The notes: generated by a model from the sequence alone, not told the origin. A stretch of DNA of 21,991 bases from Phycisphaerales bacterium UBA2421 (GCA_002343075.1 DDRH01000063.1:23273-45263); one strand, 5' to 3'; positions 1-8,237 are shown, counted from the stretch's first letter. Translations and numbers: made by a program.

Positions 1-735
1 GCCGATCTTGAGGAAGCTCATCAGCCCCGACGATTTGCCCCCGCCGGAGAGCGCCTCGTTTTCGCCGCGTAGCCGGGAGAAGTTTGACCCGGTCCCACTG
101 CCGTACTTGAAGAGCCGCGCTTCACGGGTCCACAAGTCCATGATCCCACCGGGGTTTACCAGGTCGTCGCTCACCGACTGGATAAAGCACGCGTGCGGCT
201 GCGGATGGGAATAGGCATCTTTGCTCTTGAGCAGGTCGCCCGACTTCGGATCGCAAAAAAAGTGACCCTGCGCCGGCCCGGTAATGCCGTAAGCCCAGTT
301 CAGCCCGGTGTTAAACCATTGTGGCGAGTTGGGCGCGCACATCTGGTGCAGCAGCATGTACGAAAGCTCGTCGTAGAACGCCTGGGCGTCTTCCTTGGTG
401 TCAAAATAGCCATGACTCTCGCCCCAGTGTCGCCAGCAGCCGGCGAGGCGATTGATGACCTGCCGGGCAGACTTTTCCGGGCCAGTGACGATGTTTCCAT
501 TTTCGTCGCGGACGGGGTTGCCGTCGCTGTCGGTTTGCGGCACGCCGGCCTTGCGGAAGTATTTGCTCACCATGATGTCTGTGGCCAGTTGACTCCACGC
601 CTTGGGAATCATGGCGTCTTTCATCTCAAACACCACCGAACCGTCCGGATTGGTGATGCGGCTGACGCGCTTGTCCCATTCGACGGTGGAGTAAACGTCT
701 TGTCCGGCTTTTGTGAAACGGCGAGAGATTTTCAT
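1..735 (-). CDS. nrdJ: Adenosylcobalamin-dependent (class II) ribonucleotide reductase, N-terminal part
   Basis: Reduces ribonucleotides to deoxyribonucleotides using a radical from adenosylcobalamin, so it needs no oxygen and no separate radical subunit. The minus strand is open from an ATG at 733-735 to the window edge, giving 245 residues with no stop; the 3' part lies outside. Visible family blocks are CAPNSPQWFNTG (about 133-144), HPQPHACFIQSVSDD (177-191), whose Cys183 fits the first cysteine of the redox pair, and KYGSGTGSNFSRLRG (210-224), followed by a GGGKSSGLMSFLKIG block typical of the large B12-dependent enzymes. A GGAAGGA Shine-Dalgarno stands about 10 bases before the ATG. It is the last visible gene of a minus-strand series starting at dcd, which suits shared control of dNTP supply. 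The identification is firm from the motifs. The radical-site cysteine and C-terminal tail cannot be checked here. Confidence 0.93.
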   Translation of the reverse strand, partial: MKISRRFTKAGQDVYSTVEWDKRVSRITNPDGSVVFEMKDAMIPKAWSQLATDIMVSKYFRKAGVPQTDSDGNPVRDENGNIVTGPEKSARQVINRLAGCWRHWGESHGYFDTKEDAQAFYDELSYMLLHQMCAPNSPQWFNTGLNWAYGITGPAQGHFFCDPKSGDLLKSKDAYSHPQPHACFIQSVSDDLVNPGGIMDLWTREARLFKYGSGTGSNFSRLRGENEALSGGGKSSGLMSFLKIG

Positions 736-825
736 TGCTTGCGGGTCCTTCCTGACTGACTTCCAAGTGCCGATTGATCGCTGCCGATTTCGCCTCCTCG
801 CGGGGAGCGGCGGCGGACAATGGCA

Positions 826-1605
826 TTAGACATTTAAGTTGAAATACAACCGATACGTTTTGCGAGTGCTCAACGACTTCTTAAACACAACCTTGCCATC
901 AACCGCGGCCTCGCCTGAACCGGGCGACACCGTGAACCGCTGGCCCCTCTTGAGATTGAAGGTGGCCACGGTGGTTTTGGCGTCTAGGTCGTAGACATAA
1001 ACGGTGCCCACGCCGTCGGCTTCAAAGCTCAGATCGGTGCCTTTACCTTCGCGTGCGATGGTTGCCGACTTCGGCACAACAGCCCCCGCGCCGCCGCCGC
1101 CGAAGACCGGGCCGACGGGCTGTTCCGGCTGGGGCTTTGCGGGCTTGGTCGGCTCCGGGCGTGGCGGCTCCCTGTCGCGGTCGGGGGGGCGGCTGCTTTG
1201 CCGGTCGTTCAACATATAAATTCGGTGCGTGTGGCTACGATCAAAGTCGTAATCTAAAACGCGCTTGTCATCGATCCACGCGCGGTCATCCTTCGGCGAC
1301 ACAATCAGCTCGCGACCGCGTACGATGCGGTAGCTGCCAAGCACCCTGCGGGCGTCGGCATCGTAGATATAGACCCGGCCATCTTGCTCGGCGCGATATC
1401 GAATAAGATCGCGGCCTTCGGTGACGAGGTCGGCGTCGCGGGGGATGCGGTCGTTTGGGTCATAATCATTCCCCGGGCGCGACGGGCTGGGGCGATAGTC
1501 GTCGCTCGAACCGCCGCCGTCGTCTGAGACGCAGCCGTTGCCCAATTGTGTCGCCGCGAACAGCGCCAGGGTGCAGATGAAGATGGTTCGGGAAGCTAGT
1601 TGCAT
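826..1605 (-). CDS. Exported protein with two copies of a novel ~65-residue domain
   Basis: 259 residues, function unknown. An N-terminal signal segment (residues 5-20) ends at LGNGC, where Cys25 could be lipidated; the box is imperfect because Leu sits at -4 rather than -3. An Asp/Ser/Pro-rich spacer follows, then domain copy 1 (about 67-133), a Pro/Arg/Lys-rich linker (135-180) and domain copy 2 (about 190-257). The copies align along their length: GRVYIYDADARRVLGSY against GTVYVYDLDAKTTVATF, RGRELIVSP against RGQRFTVSP, and THRIYMLN against TYRLYFNLN. The alternating hydrophobic pattern suggests beta strands. A strong GAGGTGA Shine-Dalgarno precedes the ATG. The upstream gene ends 16 bp away and carries a third copy, so the two are probably co-transcribed and functionally paired. 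I recognise no named family; a cell-envelope role is inferred only from the signal sequence. Confidence 0.85.
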   Translation of the reverse strand: MQLASRTIFICTLALFAATQLGNGCVSDDGGGSSDDYRPSPSRPGNDYDPNDRIPRDADLVTEGRDLIRYRAEQDGRVYIYDADARRVLGSYRIVRGRELIVSPKDDRAWIDDKRVLDYDFDRSHTHRIYMLNDRQSSRPPDRDREPPRPEPTKPAKPQPEQPVGPVFGGGGAGAVVPKSATIAREGKGTDLSFEADGVGTVYVYDLDAKTTVATFNLKRGQRFTVSPGSGEAAVDGKVVFKKSLSTRKTYRLYFNLNV

Positions 1606-1621
1606 AGGTCACCTCGAGGCA

Positions 1622-2065
1622 TCACCGCCGTTCGAGTGTATTCTTTACAGTGTTTTCGCTGCGCACAGTCAGGTAAATTTCGTATCGATGGGTCGGGTCT
1701 AGCGGTCCGGCTCGAATGGTGCGCCCGGCGATCGTCACGCCGGCGTCTGCGGAGATACTCAAGATTGTCCGCCCGCCGGCCTGCGTTCCGATGATGATGA
1801 CCCCTGCGGTGGCATCGACCACGCGCACCTCGCCGGGATGTTCGAGCAAATAGACCAGCGGCAACTCGCCGACCTTTACCGGCCTTTCCTCGGTGATTAC
1901 GCGAATTGGCTGTTGCAAAACGTATTGAGTACTCGGCGGGATCGGATCGCTTTCGGGCGGCGGCTTTTTGAAAAGTTGTTTCAGCGAGGCGCACCCTCCC
2001 GCGCACGCAGCGGCAAGCAGGCACAGGAGAATGATTCGACGACTGCGACACACCACAATTCTCAC
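1622..2065 (-). CDS. Small exported (probable lipo-)protein with one copy of the same domain
   Basis: 147 residues starting at GTG (2063-2065), function unknown. The N-terminus is basic (RSRR), then a hydrophobic stretch IILLCLLAAACAGGC; Cys25 after Ala-Gly-Gly, or Cys21, could be the lipidated residue. After a short Lys/Pro linker, residues 68-132 match the domain found twice in the downstream gene: GEVRVVDATAGVIIIGT corresponds to GRVYIYDADARRVLGSY, and THRYEIYL to THRIYML. Only 16 bp separate its stop from the next gene, pointing to one transcript. No Shine-Dalgarno is visible and the reading frame stays open upstream through the 12-bp repeats at 2080-2115, so the true start could be further upstream. 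An overlapping ATG-started frame (from 2111) covers the same DNA but lacks a signal peptide and the domain match. Confidence 0.78.
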   Translation of the reverse strand: MRIVVCRSRRIILLCLLAAACAGGCASLKQLFKKPPPESDPIPPSTQYVLQQPIRVITEERPVKVGELPLVYLLEHPGEVRVVDATAGVIIIGTQAGGRTILSISADAGVTIAGRTIRAGPLDPTHRYEIYLTVRSENTVKNTLERR

Positions 2066-2079
2066 CGAAATGCGCGATA

Positions 2080-2115
2080 CCCGACACGACGCCCGACGCG
2101 ATGCCCGACATAATC
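2080..2115. repeat. Three imperfect 12-bp tandem repeats
   Basis: Three head-to-tail units, CCCGACACGACG, CCCGACGCGATG and CCCGACATAATC, lie in the 84-bp gap between dcd and the small lipoprotein gene, just before the latter's GTG start. The period is exactly 12 bp with a constant CCCGAC head. They could be regulator half-sites, slippage products, or an untranslated remnant of coding sequence. Nothing else in the gap is recognisable. Confidence 0.6.
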
Positions 2116-2149
2116 GCGCAACCGCACGAACAGAGTCAGGCGGCGGGCG

Positions 2150-2722
2150 CTAATCCACCCGCGGGAGTGTTAGCCCGGCCTGGTCCTGATATTTGCCCGA
2201 TTTGTCCGCATAGCTGGTCGCACACACGCGGTCGCCCTTGAGGAAGATCAGCTGCGCGATGCCTTCGTTGGCGTAAATCTTTGCCGGCAGGGGAGTTGTG
2301 TTGCTGATTTCCAGCGTAATCTTGCCGCGCCACTCTGGCTCGATCGGCGTGACATTAACGATTATCCCGCAGCGGGCGTATGTGCTTTTTCCGACACACA
2401 CCGCCAGCAGGTCGCGCGGCATGCCGACGTATTCCACCGTTTCCGCCAGCGCGAAGCTGTTCGGTGGGATGATGACATGATCAAAACCTGTCTCGGCAGT
2501 ATCGACGGTGATAAACGCGTCGTCGTCAAACTTTTTAGGGTCAACCACGGTCATCGAACCTGTCGAACTTACGTTGGTGAAAATCTTGAAGACGGTCCCG
2601 ACGCGCAAGTCGTAGCCGTAGCTGGAAACGCCGAAGCTGATCCGCCCAGGACGTTTCATCGTGTCAGCGAACGGCTCAATGTCGACGAGTTCACGAATCT
2701 GCGTATCGCAAAGAATTCCCAT
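2150..2722 (-). CDS. dcd: dCTP deaminase
   Basis: Deaminates dCTP to dUTP (EC 3.5.4.13), feeding dUMP and dTMP synthesis in the cytosol. The 190 residues match the usual length of the trimeric dUTPase-superfamily enzyme. The N-terminus [12 protein letters not shown] is typical. The signature GKSTYARCG (111-119) carries the Ser and Arg of the active site, and Glu138 in [11 protein letters not shown] is at the position of the catalytic glutamate of the E. coli enzyme. The C-terminal [13 protein letters not shown] (176-188) matches the nucleotide-covering tail. The NVTPIEPEW...[11 protein letters not shown] stretch marks the mono-functional deaminase type. The start is ATG 2720-2722 with a weak AAGGG upstream. 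It is the first gene of the minus-strand series ending in nrdJ, so both ends of the series act on deoxynucleotide pools. Its promoter must lie in the large gap to the right. Confidence 0.96.
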   Translation of the reverse strand: MGILCDTQIRELVDIEPFADTMKRPGRISFGVSSYGYDLRVGTVFKIFTNVSSTGSMTVVDPKKFDDDAFITVDTAETGFDHVIIPPNSFALAETVEYVGMPRDLLAVCVGKSTYARCGIIVNVTPIEPEWRGKITLEISNTTPLPAKIYANEGIAQLIFLKGDRVCATSYADKSGKYQDQAGLTLPRVD

Positions 2723-3356
2723 GACGAACGTTCCCTTTTCCCTGACAACCTACCCGGGCACTTGATCGGACAACCCAAGTCCAGTCAAAGCCGCTCGAAC
2801 GACTACCCGCAAAATTCACCCACCAACCGCAGCCGGCGCGTTTTGGCGCACACCGTAGCACGAAGCGTTGCATGCCTCGCGGATGACGCCCGATCCGCGG
2901 GCGAGGGGTCTTCGCCTGCCCGGCATCGTGGCGTGATATTGACGACACATGTTCGCCCCGTGTAAGGGTTAAAACTGTGGCGTACGTTCGTTTGCTGGTC
3001 AGACCTAATCTATACTACATCTTGTGCATTTCAACAGGTGAGTTACTAAAAGTGGTACCTCTACCGGCGTCAATCGAACGTAAATTTCGCTCTGACACGG
3101 ACTTAACCTAACGCAAAAAAATATTCGCTCCGAATCTGCCGCCTACGGCGCTCAACTTATCCACAGGGTGTCGCCACGGTCGTGGTGGATAAGCCGGGTT
3201 GGCAGACCTATCGGGCGCGCGGGCTGACTTTGGATTCAGTCATCTCGGAATCTTGCCGCCGATCGCACACCTGCCCCGCGGCGCTTGCAACATGCCTGCC
3301 GTCGCACACAATTCAGCGCGCTTCACTGAGAGAGTTTTTGTAGAGGACGACCGCAC
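2723..3356. other. 634-bp non-coding divergent region
   Basis: No convincing gene lies between dcd (leftward) and the alpha-mannosidase (rightward). Short open frames here (minus 2691-2948, plus 3199-3507) lack family features and run into the flanking genes. The central part, about 2960-3130, is visibly richer in A+T than the surroundings, with TTAAAA, TATACT at 3011-3016 and a run of seven A at about 3115. A pair of 8-bp inverted words, TACGTTCG (2983-2990) and CGAACGTA (3075-3082), brackets it. To its right is the DnaA-box inverted repeat at 3156-3193. The region must at least hold the promoters of both flanking genes; an origin-like role is possible but unproven. Confidence 0.6.
3156..3193. 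promoter_or_regulatory. DnaA-box consensus within a 9-bp inverted repeat
   Basis: TTATCCACA at 3157-3165 is the exact DnaA-box consensus on the plus strand. CTTATCCAC (3156-3164) is repeated in reverse complement as GTGGATAAG (3185-3193), so a second box with one mismatch (GGTGGATAA) faces the first across 20 bp. Within the spacer a smaller palindrome, CCACG-GT-CGTGG, spans 3174-3185. The neighbouring AT-rich stretch lies immediately to the left. It may bind DnaA, for origin function or gene control, or be an operator for either flanking gene. The sequence match is certain; the function is inference. Confidence 0.55.
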
Positions 3357-6300
3357 TTGCAACGCCATCCTGAATACACCCGCCAGCGAATTCGTCAGTT
3401 GGCAGACCGTATGCGCGACGCCATCTACTCGCATCGGCTTAAAGTCGAGGCGATCGAGGTCGCCGGGCCTGTCGACCGGATTTCGTATCAACAGGCGCAA
3501 TTGCTGAAAAATTTCAGGCCGGCCAAGGTCGGCGACCAACTCGGACCGTTCTGGGCGACGTACTGGTACCGCTGTTCGGTCAAGGTGCCCAAGGCGTTCG
3601 CGGGAAAACCGGTTGAGCTTTACTGGGCGAGCCATTCCGAGGCGACGCTCTGGATCGATGGCCAGACGGTTGCGGGGCTGAACTACGAACCAAACTCCCA
3701 CGATCGTGCTATCCGCCCGGATGCATTGTTACTCTCGAGCGCCAAGGGTGGCGAGCAACTGCGTTTTCAGGTCGAAGTGGCCTGCAATAGCGTTTTCGGC
3801 GATCCGGGTAAACGCGGGCCATATTCTCCGGAAGCCGTCAGCCCATACATTTTTGAAGCGTGCGAGATTCGCGCCCGCGATCCTTTTGCGTGGCGGTTGT
3901 ATTTCGACTTCGCAGTGCTGGTTGACCTTGAGGCCGAATCTGACCGGGGGCTTGATCCGACGTTCGCTGGCGAGCTGCTTTTTGAGCTTAACCGGTTCGC
4001 CAACATTTACGACCCCGCCGACCGCAACACATGGCACGCGGCGCACGACGTGCTCAAGCCGTTGTACGAGCGGCGCAACGCATCGCAAGTGCATGAGCTA
4101 TCAGCCATTGGCCACGCGCACATCGACACTGCCTGGCTCTGGCCGCTGGCAGAAACCTGGCGAAAGTGTGACCGGACGTTCAGCAGTCAGCTCGCGCTGC
4201 TGGACGAATATCCGGCGTTCAAGTTCGCGTGCTCGCAAGCGTATCAGTATGACATTGTGCGCGAGCGCAACCCGAAGCTCTACCAGCGGATGAAGGCGGC
4301 GGTGAAGAAAGGGCGGTGGGTGCCGGTCGGGGGGACTTGGATTGAGCCTGACTGCAATATCCCTTCCGGCGAGGCGCTGGTGCGGCAGTTCCTTTACGGC
4401 CAGCGATTTTTCGAGCAAGAGTTCGGCCGCCGGTGCAGGGAATTCTGGAACCCGGACGTTTTTGGTTACAACGGCCAGTTGCCGCAAATCATGCGCGGTG
4501 CCGGCATCAGGCGCTTTCTCACGCAAAAGCTGTCGTGGAATCGATTTACGAAGCCGATGCACCACACATTTTCCTGGCAGGGCATCGACGGCAGCGAAGT
4601 GACCGCGCACTTTCCTCCGTCCGACACCTACAACAGCGACGCGTCCGTGAAGCAAGTGCGGTTCAACGTCGCCAACTACAAAGACCATGACCGCAGCCGA
4701 CACAGTTACTACCTCTTCGGCTTCGGCGACGGCGGCGGGGGGCCGAGCCGTCAGATGCTCGAGTACCTCGGCCGGATGAGTGACACGCAGGGCCTGCCGC
4801 GCGTAACCATGCGTTCGAGCGACGATTTCTTTTCCCGGCTGGAAAAAGACATCTCGCATTTGCCGGTGGTCGTCGGTGAACTCTATCTTGAAGTGCATCG
4901 GGGCACGTTTACCACACAGGCGGCGATCAAACGCAGCAATCGGAAGAGCGAGGCACTCCTGCATGATGTTGAGTTTCTGCAGACCCTCCGCTGGAAGCTT
5001 GCCGGGGTTGAATATGCCCACGCAAAGATCGACGCGCTGTGGAAACTGGTGCTGCTGAATCAGTTTCACGACATCCTTCCGGGAAGCTCGATCAAGCTTG
5101 TATATGACGATGCCAATGCCCAATACGAGCAGGTCGAAAGGTCGGGCCTCGAGTTGCGTGGACAGGCCATTCTCGACGTGTTCAAATCGGTCAATGCGTA
5201 TGCGCGCGGAGCGGCAAAACGCGGCGAGCTTACGCCTATCAACACAACCAGTTTTGCTCGAAGGGAAGTCTGCTCCACACCCGACGCCCGGCTCGTGCTG
5301 GCCGACGCCCCTTCTTACGGATTTGGGTGCATCGGCGAATCGACAGATAAGGTTGAGCTTGCCAAATCGTCAGCGGGATGGGTCGCCGAAAACGGACAGC
5401 TGCGAGTCGAGCTGAGCAAGTCCGGGCGCATCGTCAGCCTGATAGAGAAATCGACCGGCCGCGAGGCCTTCGCGGGTGAGGCGAATGTGTTTCAGATGTT
5501 TGACGACAATCCCACCGCTTGGGATGCCTGGGATGTCGATCCGCAACATCTGGAGTCGTGTCGCGATTGTGGCCCTGCGACCAGCGCCAAGGTGGTCACG
5601 CGGTCGCCGCTTCGGTGTGAGATTCAGTTTCAGCACAAGATTGGTCGCGCCAGCACGTTGCAACAGACAGTCCGTCTCGACGCCCACGCCCGGCGGGTGG
5701 AAGTGCACTGCCGGGCCGATTGGCACGAATCGCACAAGTTTCTGAAAGTGGCGTTTCCGGTGAATGTTCGCTCGATGAACGCGACATACGAAATGCAGTT
5801 TGGAAACGTCGAGCGGCCCACGCACTTTAACACCGCAGCTGACCTGGCCAAGTTTGAAGTCCCGCTGCATCGATGGTTTGACCTCGGCGAACACGGCTTT
5901 GGTGTATCGATTTTAAGCGAGAGCAAGTACGGCGGTTCGACGCTTGGGAATGTCATGCGGCTGAGCCTGCTGCGCGCGCCTTCCCACCCTGATCCGACTG
6001 CGGACATCGGCAAGCATGCGTTTTCGTATGCCGTTTTCCCCCATGCCGGAGGCTGGCGCGAGGCCGGAACCGTCGCCGAGGCGGCGGCGTTCAATATGCC
6101 GCTGCTCTGGGCACCCGGGCAGGCCGGGGTGCGGTCGATGGCGTCGATCGACACCCCCGCGGTGGTCATTGATACGGTGAAAAAGGCTGAAGACTCCCAG
6201 GAGACCATCATCCGGCTGTATGAAAGCCACGGCAGCCGGGGAACGGCCCGCTTGCGGGTTGGTTTTCCCATTAAATCGGCACGCTTCTGCAACCTATTAG

Positions 6301-6389
6301 AAGACAAATCCGCTGTCGCCCGGGTTGACGACGGTAAGATTGAGGTGCCGTTTGGGCCTTATCAGATCATCACGATCTGCGTCCGCTAA
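3357..6389 (+). CDS. GH38 alpha-mannosidase
   Basis: Retaining alpha-mannosidase of glycoside hydrolase family 38 (EC 3.2.1.24), releasing mannose from alpha-mannosides. The 1010 residues fit the cytosolic MAN2C1-like bacterial class, and there is no signal peptide. The N-terminal beta-rich part (about 1-245) contains the family's WYRCSVKVP and WIDGQTV blocks. The catalytic domain starts at IGHAHIDTAWLWPL: His253, His255 and Asp257 correspond to the metal site. Asp367 in WNPDVFGYNGQLPQI is the expected nucleophile, and LNQFHDILPGSSI (His571, Asp572) supplies a further zinc ligand. The C-terminal third is the beta-sandwich region. I chose the TTG at 3357 because AGAGGA lies 9 bases upstream and QRHPEYTRQRI matches the usual family N-terminus. 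No sugar transporter or regulator stands beside it, so the substrate is unknown. Confidence 0.95.
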   Translation: MQRHPEYTRQRIRQLADRMRDAIYSHRLKVEAIEVAGPVDRISYQQAQLLKNFRPAKVGDQLGPFWATYWYRCSVKVPKAFAGKPVELYWASHSEATLWIDGQTVAGLNYEPNSHDRAIRPDALLLSSAKGGEQLRFQVEVACNSVFGDPGKRGPYSPEAVSPYIFEACEIRARDPFAWRLYFDFAVLVDLEAESDRGLDPTFAGELLFELNRFANIYDPADRNTWHAAHDVLKPLYERRNASQVHELSAIGHAHIDTAWLWPLAETWRKCDRTFSSQLALLDEYPAFKFACSQAYQYDIVRERNPKLYQRMKAAVKKGRWVPVGGTWIEPDCNIPSGEALVRQFLYGQRFFEQEFGRRCREFWNPDVFGYNGQLPQIMRGAGIRRFLTQKLSWNRFTKPMHHTFSWQGIDGSEVTAHFPPSDTYNSDASVKQVRFNVANYKDHDRSRHSYYLFGFGDGGGGPSRQMLEYLGRMSDTQGLPRVTMRSSDDFFSRLEKDISHLPVVVGELYLEVHRGTFTTQAAIKRSNRKSEALLHDVEFLQTLRWKLAGVEYAHAKIDALWKLVLLNQFHDILPGSSIKLVYDDANAQYEQVERSGLELRGQAILDVFKSVNAYARGAAKRGELTPINTTSFARREVCSTPDARLVLADAPSYGFGCIGESTDKVELAKSSAGWVAENGQLRVELSKSGRIVSLIEKSTGREAFAGEANVFQMFDDNPTAWDAWDVDPQHLESCRDCGPATSAKVVTRSPLRCEIQFQHKIGRASTLQQTVRLDAHARRVEVHCRADWHESHKFLKVAFPVNVRSMNATYEMQFGNVERPTHFNTAADLAKFEVPLHRWFDLGEHGFGVSILSESKYGGSTLGNVMRLSLLRAPSHPDPTADIGKHAFSYAVFPHAGGWREAGTVAEAAAFNMPLLWAPGQAGVRSMASIDTPAVVIDTVKKAEDSQETIIRLYESHGSRGTARLRVGFPIKSARFCNLLEDKSAVARVDDGKIEVPFGPYQIITICVR

Positions 6390-6433
6390 TAAATTTACGG
6401 ATTTGCAACTTCTAATCGGCCTCGGCGTCGGTC

Positions 6434-6439
6434 TATAAT
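6434..6439 (+). promoter_or_regulatory. -10 box (TATAAT) before the TPR protein gene
   Basis: A perfect TATAAT stands 58 bases before the ATG at 6498 and 44 bases after the mannosidase stop. No good -35 occurs at 16-18 bp; TTGCAA at 6403-6408 is too far upstream. It implies that the TPR gene can be transcribed apart from the mannosidase. Confidence 0.4.
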
Positions 6440-6497
6440 AAGAACGGTCGATATGTGGCCGATGAATGCAACATCAACGTACACAGGGAGTAAGAAC

Positions 6498-8237
6498 ATG
6501 AATGGCAGGCAAAAAGTCGGATCGATGAACAAGCTGATGCTCGCGACGGTGGGTGTTGCCCTGGGCATCTCCACTGCGGCGTTTGGGCAGGCGCGCATCG
6601 ATACCGGCGGCGCACTCGACCGCAACAACCGCATCGGCTCCGGCGGCATTAACAGCGGTGGCGCGGCGCGGTTGCCGTTCTATCAACTTAATAACAACAT
6701 CGTCACCGGCAACGTGACTGGTGGCAGGCAGTTTCGCGGACAGACTTCAGTGACCGACCCGCGGGCTTTCCGGGGCACGCTCTCGGCTGGAGGGGTGGAT
6801 CGATTCGTCGCGCAATCCGCCGGCCCGACTGTCGTGCAGGGCAACTATGCTGGCGATGCGCGCTCAAACGCGCAGGCTGTTCGTCCTTTCTTTGGTGAGA
6901 GTGAAGGGGTCGCGCCTCCGCCGGGCTTTGCGGCAATCGGCAGCACCGGCGGATATGTTCCCGCAGCCCCGCCGACTCGTATCGGTTCTGATTTGCGGCT
7001 GGGCAATGTATTCGATACGCCGACAACCGCACTCCCGCGGCCAGGGGCGCTGCTCCTGCCGGGCGCGGTTGATACGTCGAACAACAACACACTCATCACC
7101 GCGTCGCCGTTGTATGGCGTCCGCGGGCTGAACACAGGGGTGGCGTCGGACGTTCGTTTTCTCGATCGTTACGCAGGAGCCGATTCTCGTAGCGAACGAT
7201 ACGACGCCGCCACGCTGCGTCGGCTGCAGAGCGAGCTGAGTGCCGACCCTGCCGCGGGCGCGCCCAACGCGTTTGACGCGCAAACTCCGAATGACGCGCT
7301 GAACAACACCACCGACAATTCGCTCAACAACCAAGCCCTGGGCAGCGATTTCACTACCGGCCAGCAGGCCGGTGGGCGCGTGCAGCTAGCGCCGGCGGTG
7401 CGGCAGTCGGAGCAATATCGCCAGTTGCAGGCTCGGCTAGATAAGTTCAATGCCGACCAAGGCGACGCCGCCGAGGCCAACCGTCGATACAACGAAGAGC
7501 TGAGATTGAAAAACGCCTTGGAAGACGCACCGCGGTTGCCCACCGATCGCATGCAGGATCGCCCGCAAAACAACATGCCGAGTGTGCCGGGCGGCAACGC
7601 CCCGGGCCAGCCGGCGATGCCCGGCCAGCCGGGGGCCAACGATTCAGCCATGCAAAGCCCTCCAGTCGGCGCGATGCCCGTTCCGGGCCGTGCCGCGCAG
7701 CGAGTTGAACGGCAGACGGTCACTTCGCTGGCGACCGGTGTGACCGCCAAGGGGCTTTCGGATGTGTTGACCGAAGCCGAACAGTTGATGCGTGAACAGA
7801 AATTTGTCACCGCGCTGGGCAAGTATGACATGGCCGAGCAAATCGCCCCGAACAACCCGCTGGTGTTGCTCGGACGGGCAAATGCAGAGCTTGGCGCGTC
7901 GTATTACGCGCGGGCCGAAACGCATCTCCGGCAGGCATTCACCGGCGCGCCGGCATTGATGATGGCTCGCTACGATCTTCGTCAGTTCCTCGGTGAAGAA
8001 CGCCTGGCATTTCTGGTGAAGGATTTGAAGGAAATCGCCAACAACGAAAAGACCGCCGCCCGGCCGCTCATTTTGCTTGCGTACATCGCGTACAACGAAG
8101 GCAATGACCGAATGGCGGCCGGATACCTCGATTTAGCCGAGAAACGCGTCGGCGGGGGAGATGCGTTCTTCCCGGCGGTGCGGAAATACTGGGAGTTGCC
8201 GGCGTACAATGATGCGCCGACCATCCCCGGATCATAA
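6498..8237 (+). CDS. Large exported Asn/Gly-rich protein with C-terminal TPR-like repeats
   Basis: 579 residues from ATG 6498, preferred over an in-frame ATG at 6453 because AGGGAG lies 7 bases upstream and this start places the signal peptide (LMLATVGVALGISTAAFGQA) at the N-terminus, with cleavage likely after FGQA. The mature N-terminal half is low in charge and rich in Asn, Gly and Ala (DRNNRIGSGG, NNNIVTGNVTGG), a style common in planctomycete exported proteins. A Gln/Asp-rich helical stretch follows, then a Pro/Gly/Met/Gln linker (about 355-400) with the repeat NAPGQPAMPGQPG. Residues from about 420 to 570 form helical pairs that read as TPR units (TALGKYDMAEQIAPNNPLVL; LAYIAYNEGNDRMAAGYLDL). 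It is probably a periplasmic or surface scaffold; no partner or enzyme activity can be assigned. Confidence 0.85.
   Translation: MNGRQKVGSMNKLMLATVGVALGISTAAFGQARIDTGGALDRNNRIGSGGINSGGAARLPFYQLNNNIVTGNVTGGRQFRGQTSVTDPRAFRGTLSAGGVDRFVAQSAGPTVVQGNYAGDARSNAQAVRPFFGESEGVAPPPGFAAIGSTGGYVPAAPPTRIGSDLRLGNVFDTPTTALPRPGALLLPGAVDTSNNNTLITASPLYGVRGLNTGVASDVRFLDRYAGADSRSERYDAATLRRLQSELSADPAAGAPNAFDAQTPNDALNNTTDNSLNNQALGSDFTTGQQAGGRVQLAPAVRQSEQYRQLQARLDKFNADQGDAAEANRRYNEELRLKNALEDAPRLPTDRMQDRPQNNMPSVPGGNAPGQPAMPGQPGANDSAMQSPPVGAMPVPGRAAQRVERQTVTSLATGVTAKGLSDVLTEAEQLMREQKFVTALGKYDMAEQIAPNNPLVLLGRANAELGASYYARAETHLRQAFTGAPALMMARYDLRQFLGEERLAFLVKDLKEIANNEKTAARPLILLAYIAYNEGNDRMAAGYLDLAEKRVGGGDAFFPAVRKYWELPAYNDAPTIPGS

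Noticed and set aside
1596..2111. 171-residue ATG-started minus-strand frame over the small lipoprotein gene
   Set aside because: It lacks a signal peptide and becomes Arg-rich without motifs. The overlapping 147-residue frame has a signal peptide and matches the neighbouring protein's domain.
2691..2948. 85-residue minus-strand frame overlapping the dcd start
   Set aside because: No ribosome site, no family features, and it runs out of frame into dcd.
3199..3507. 102-residue plus-strand frame before the mannosidase
   Set aside because: It overlaps the conserved N-terminus of the mannosidase in another frame and has no similarity that I recognise.
4101..5123. 340-residue open frame on the minus strand
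   Set aside because: Antisense to the catalytic domain of the GH38 mannosidase, where the plus frame has all family motifs.
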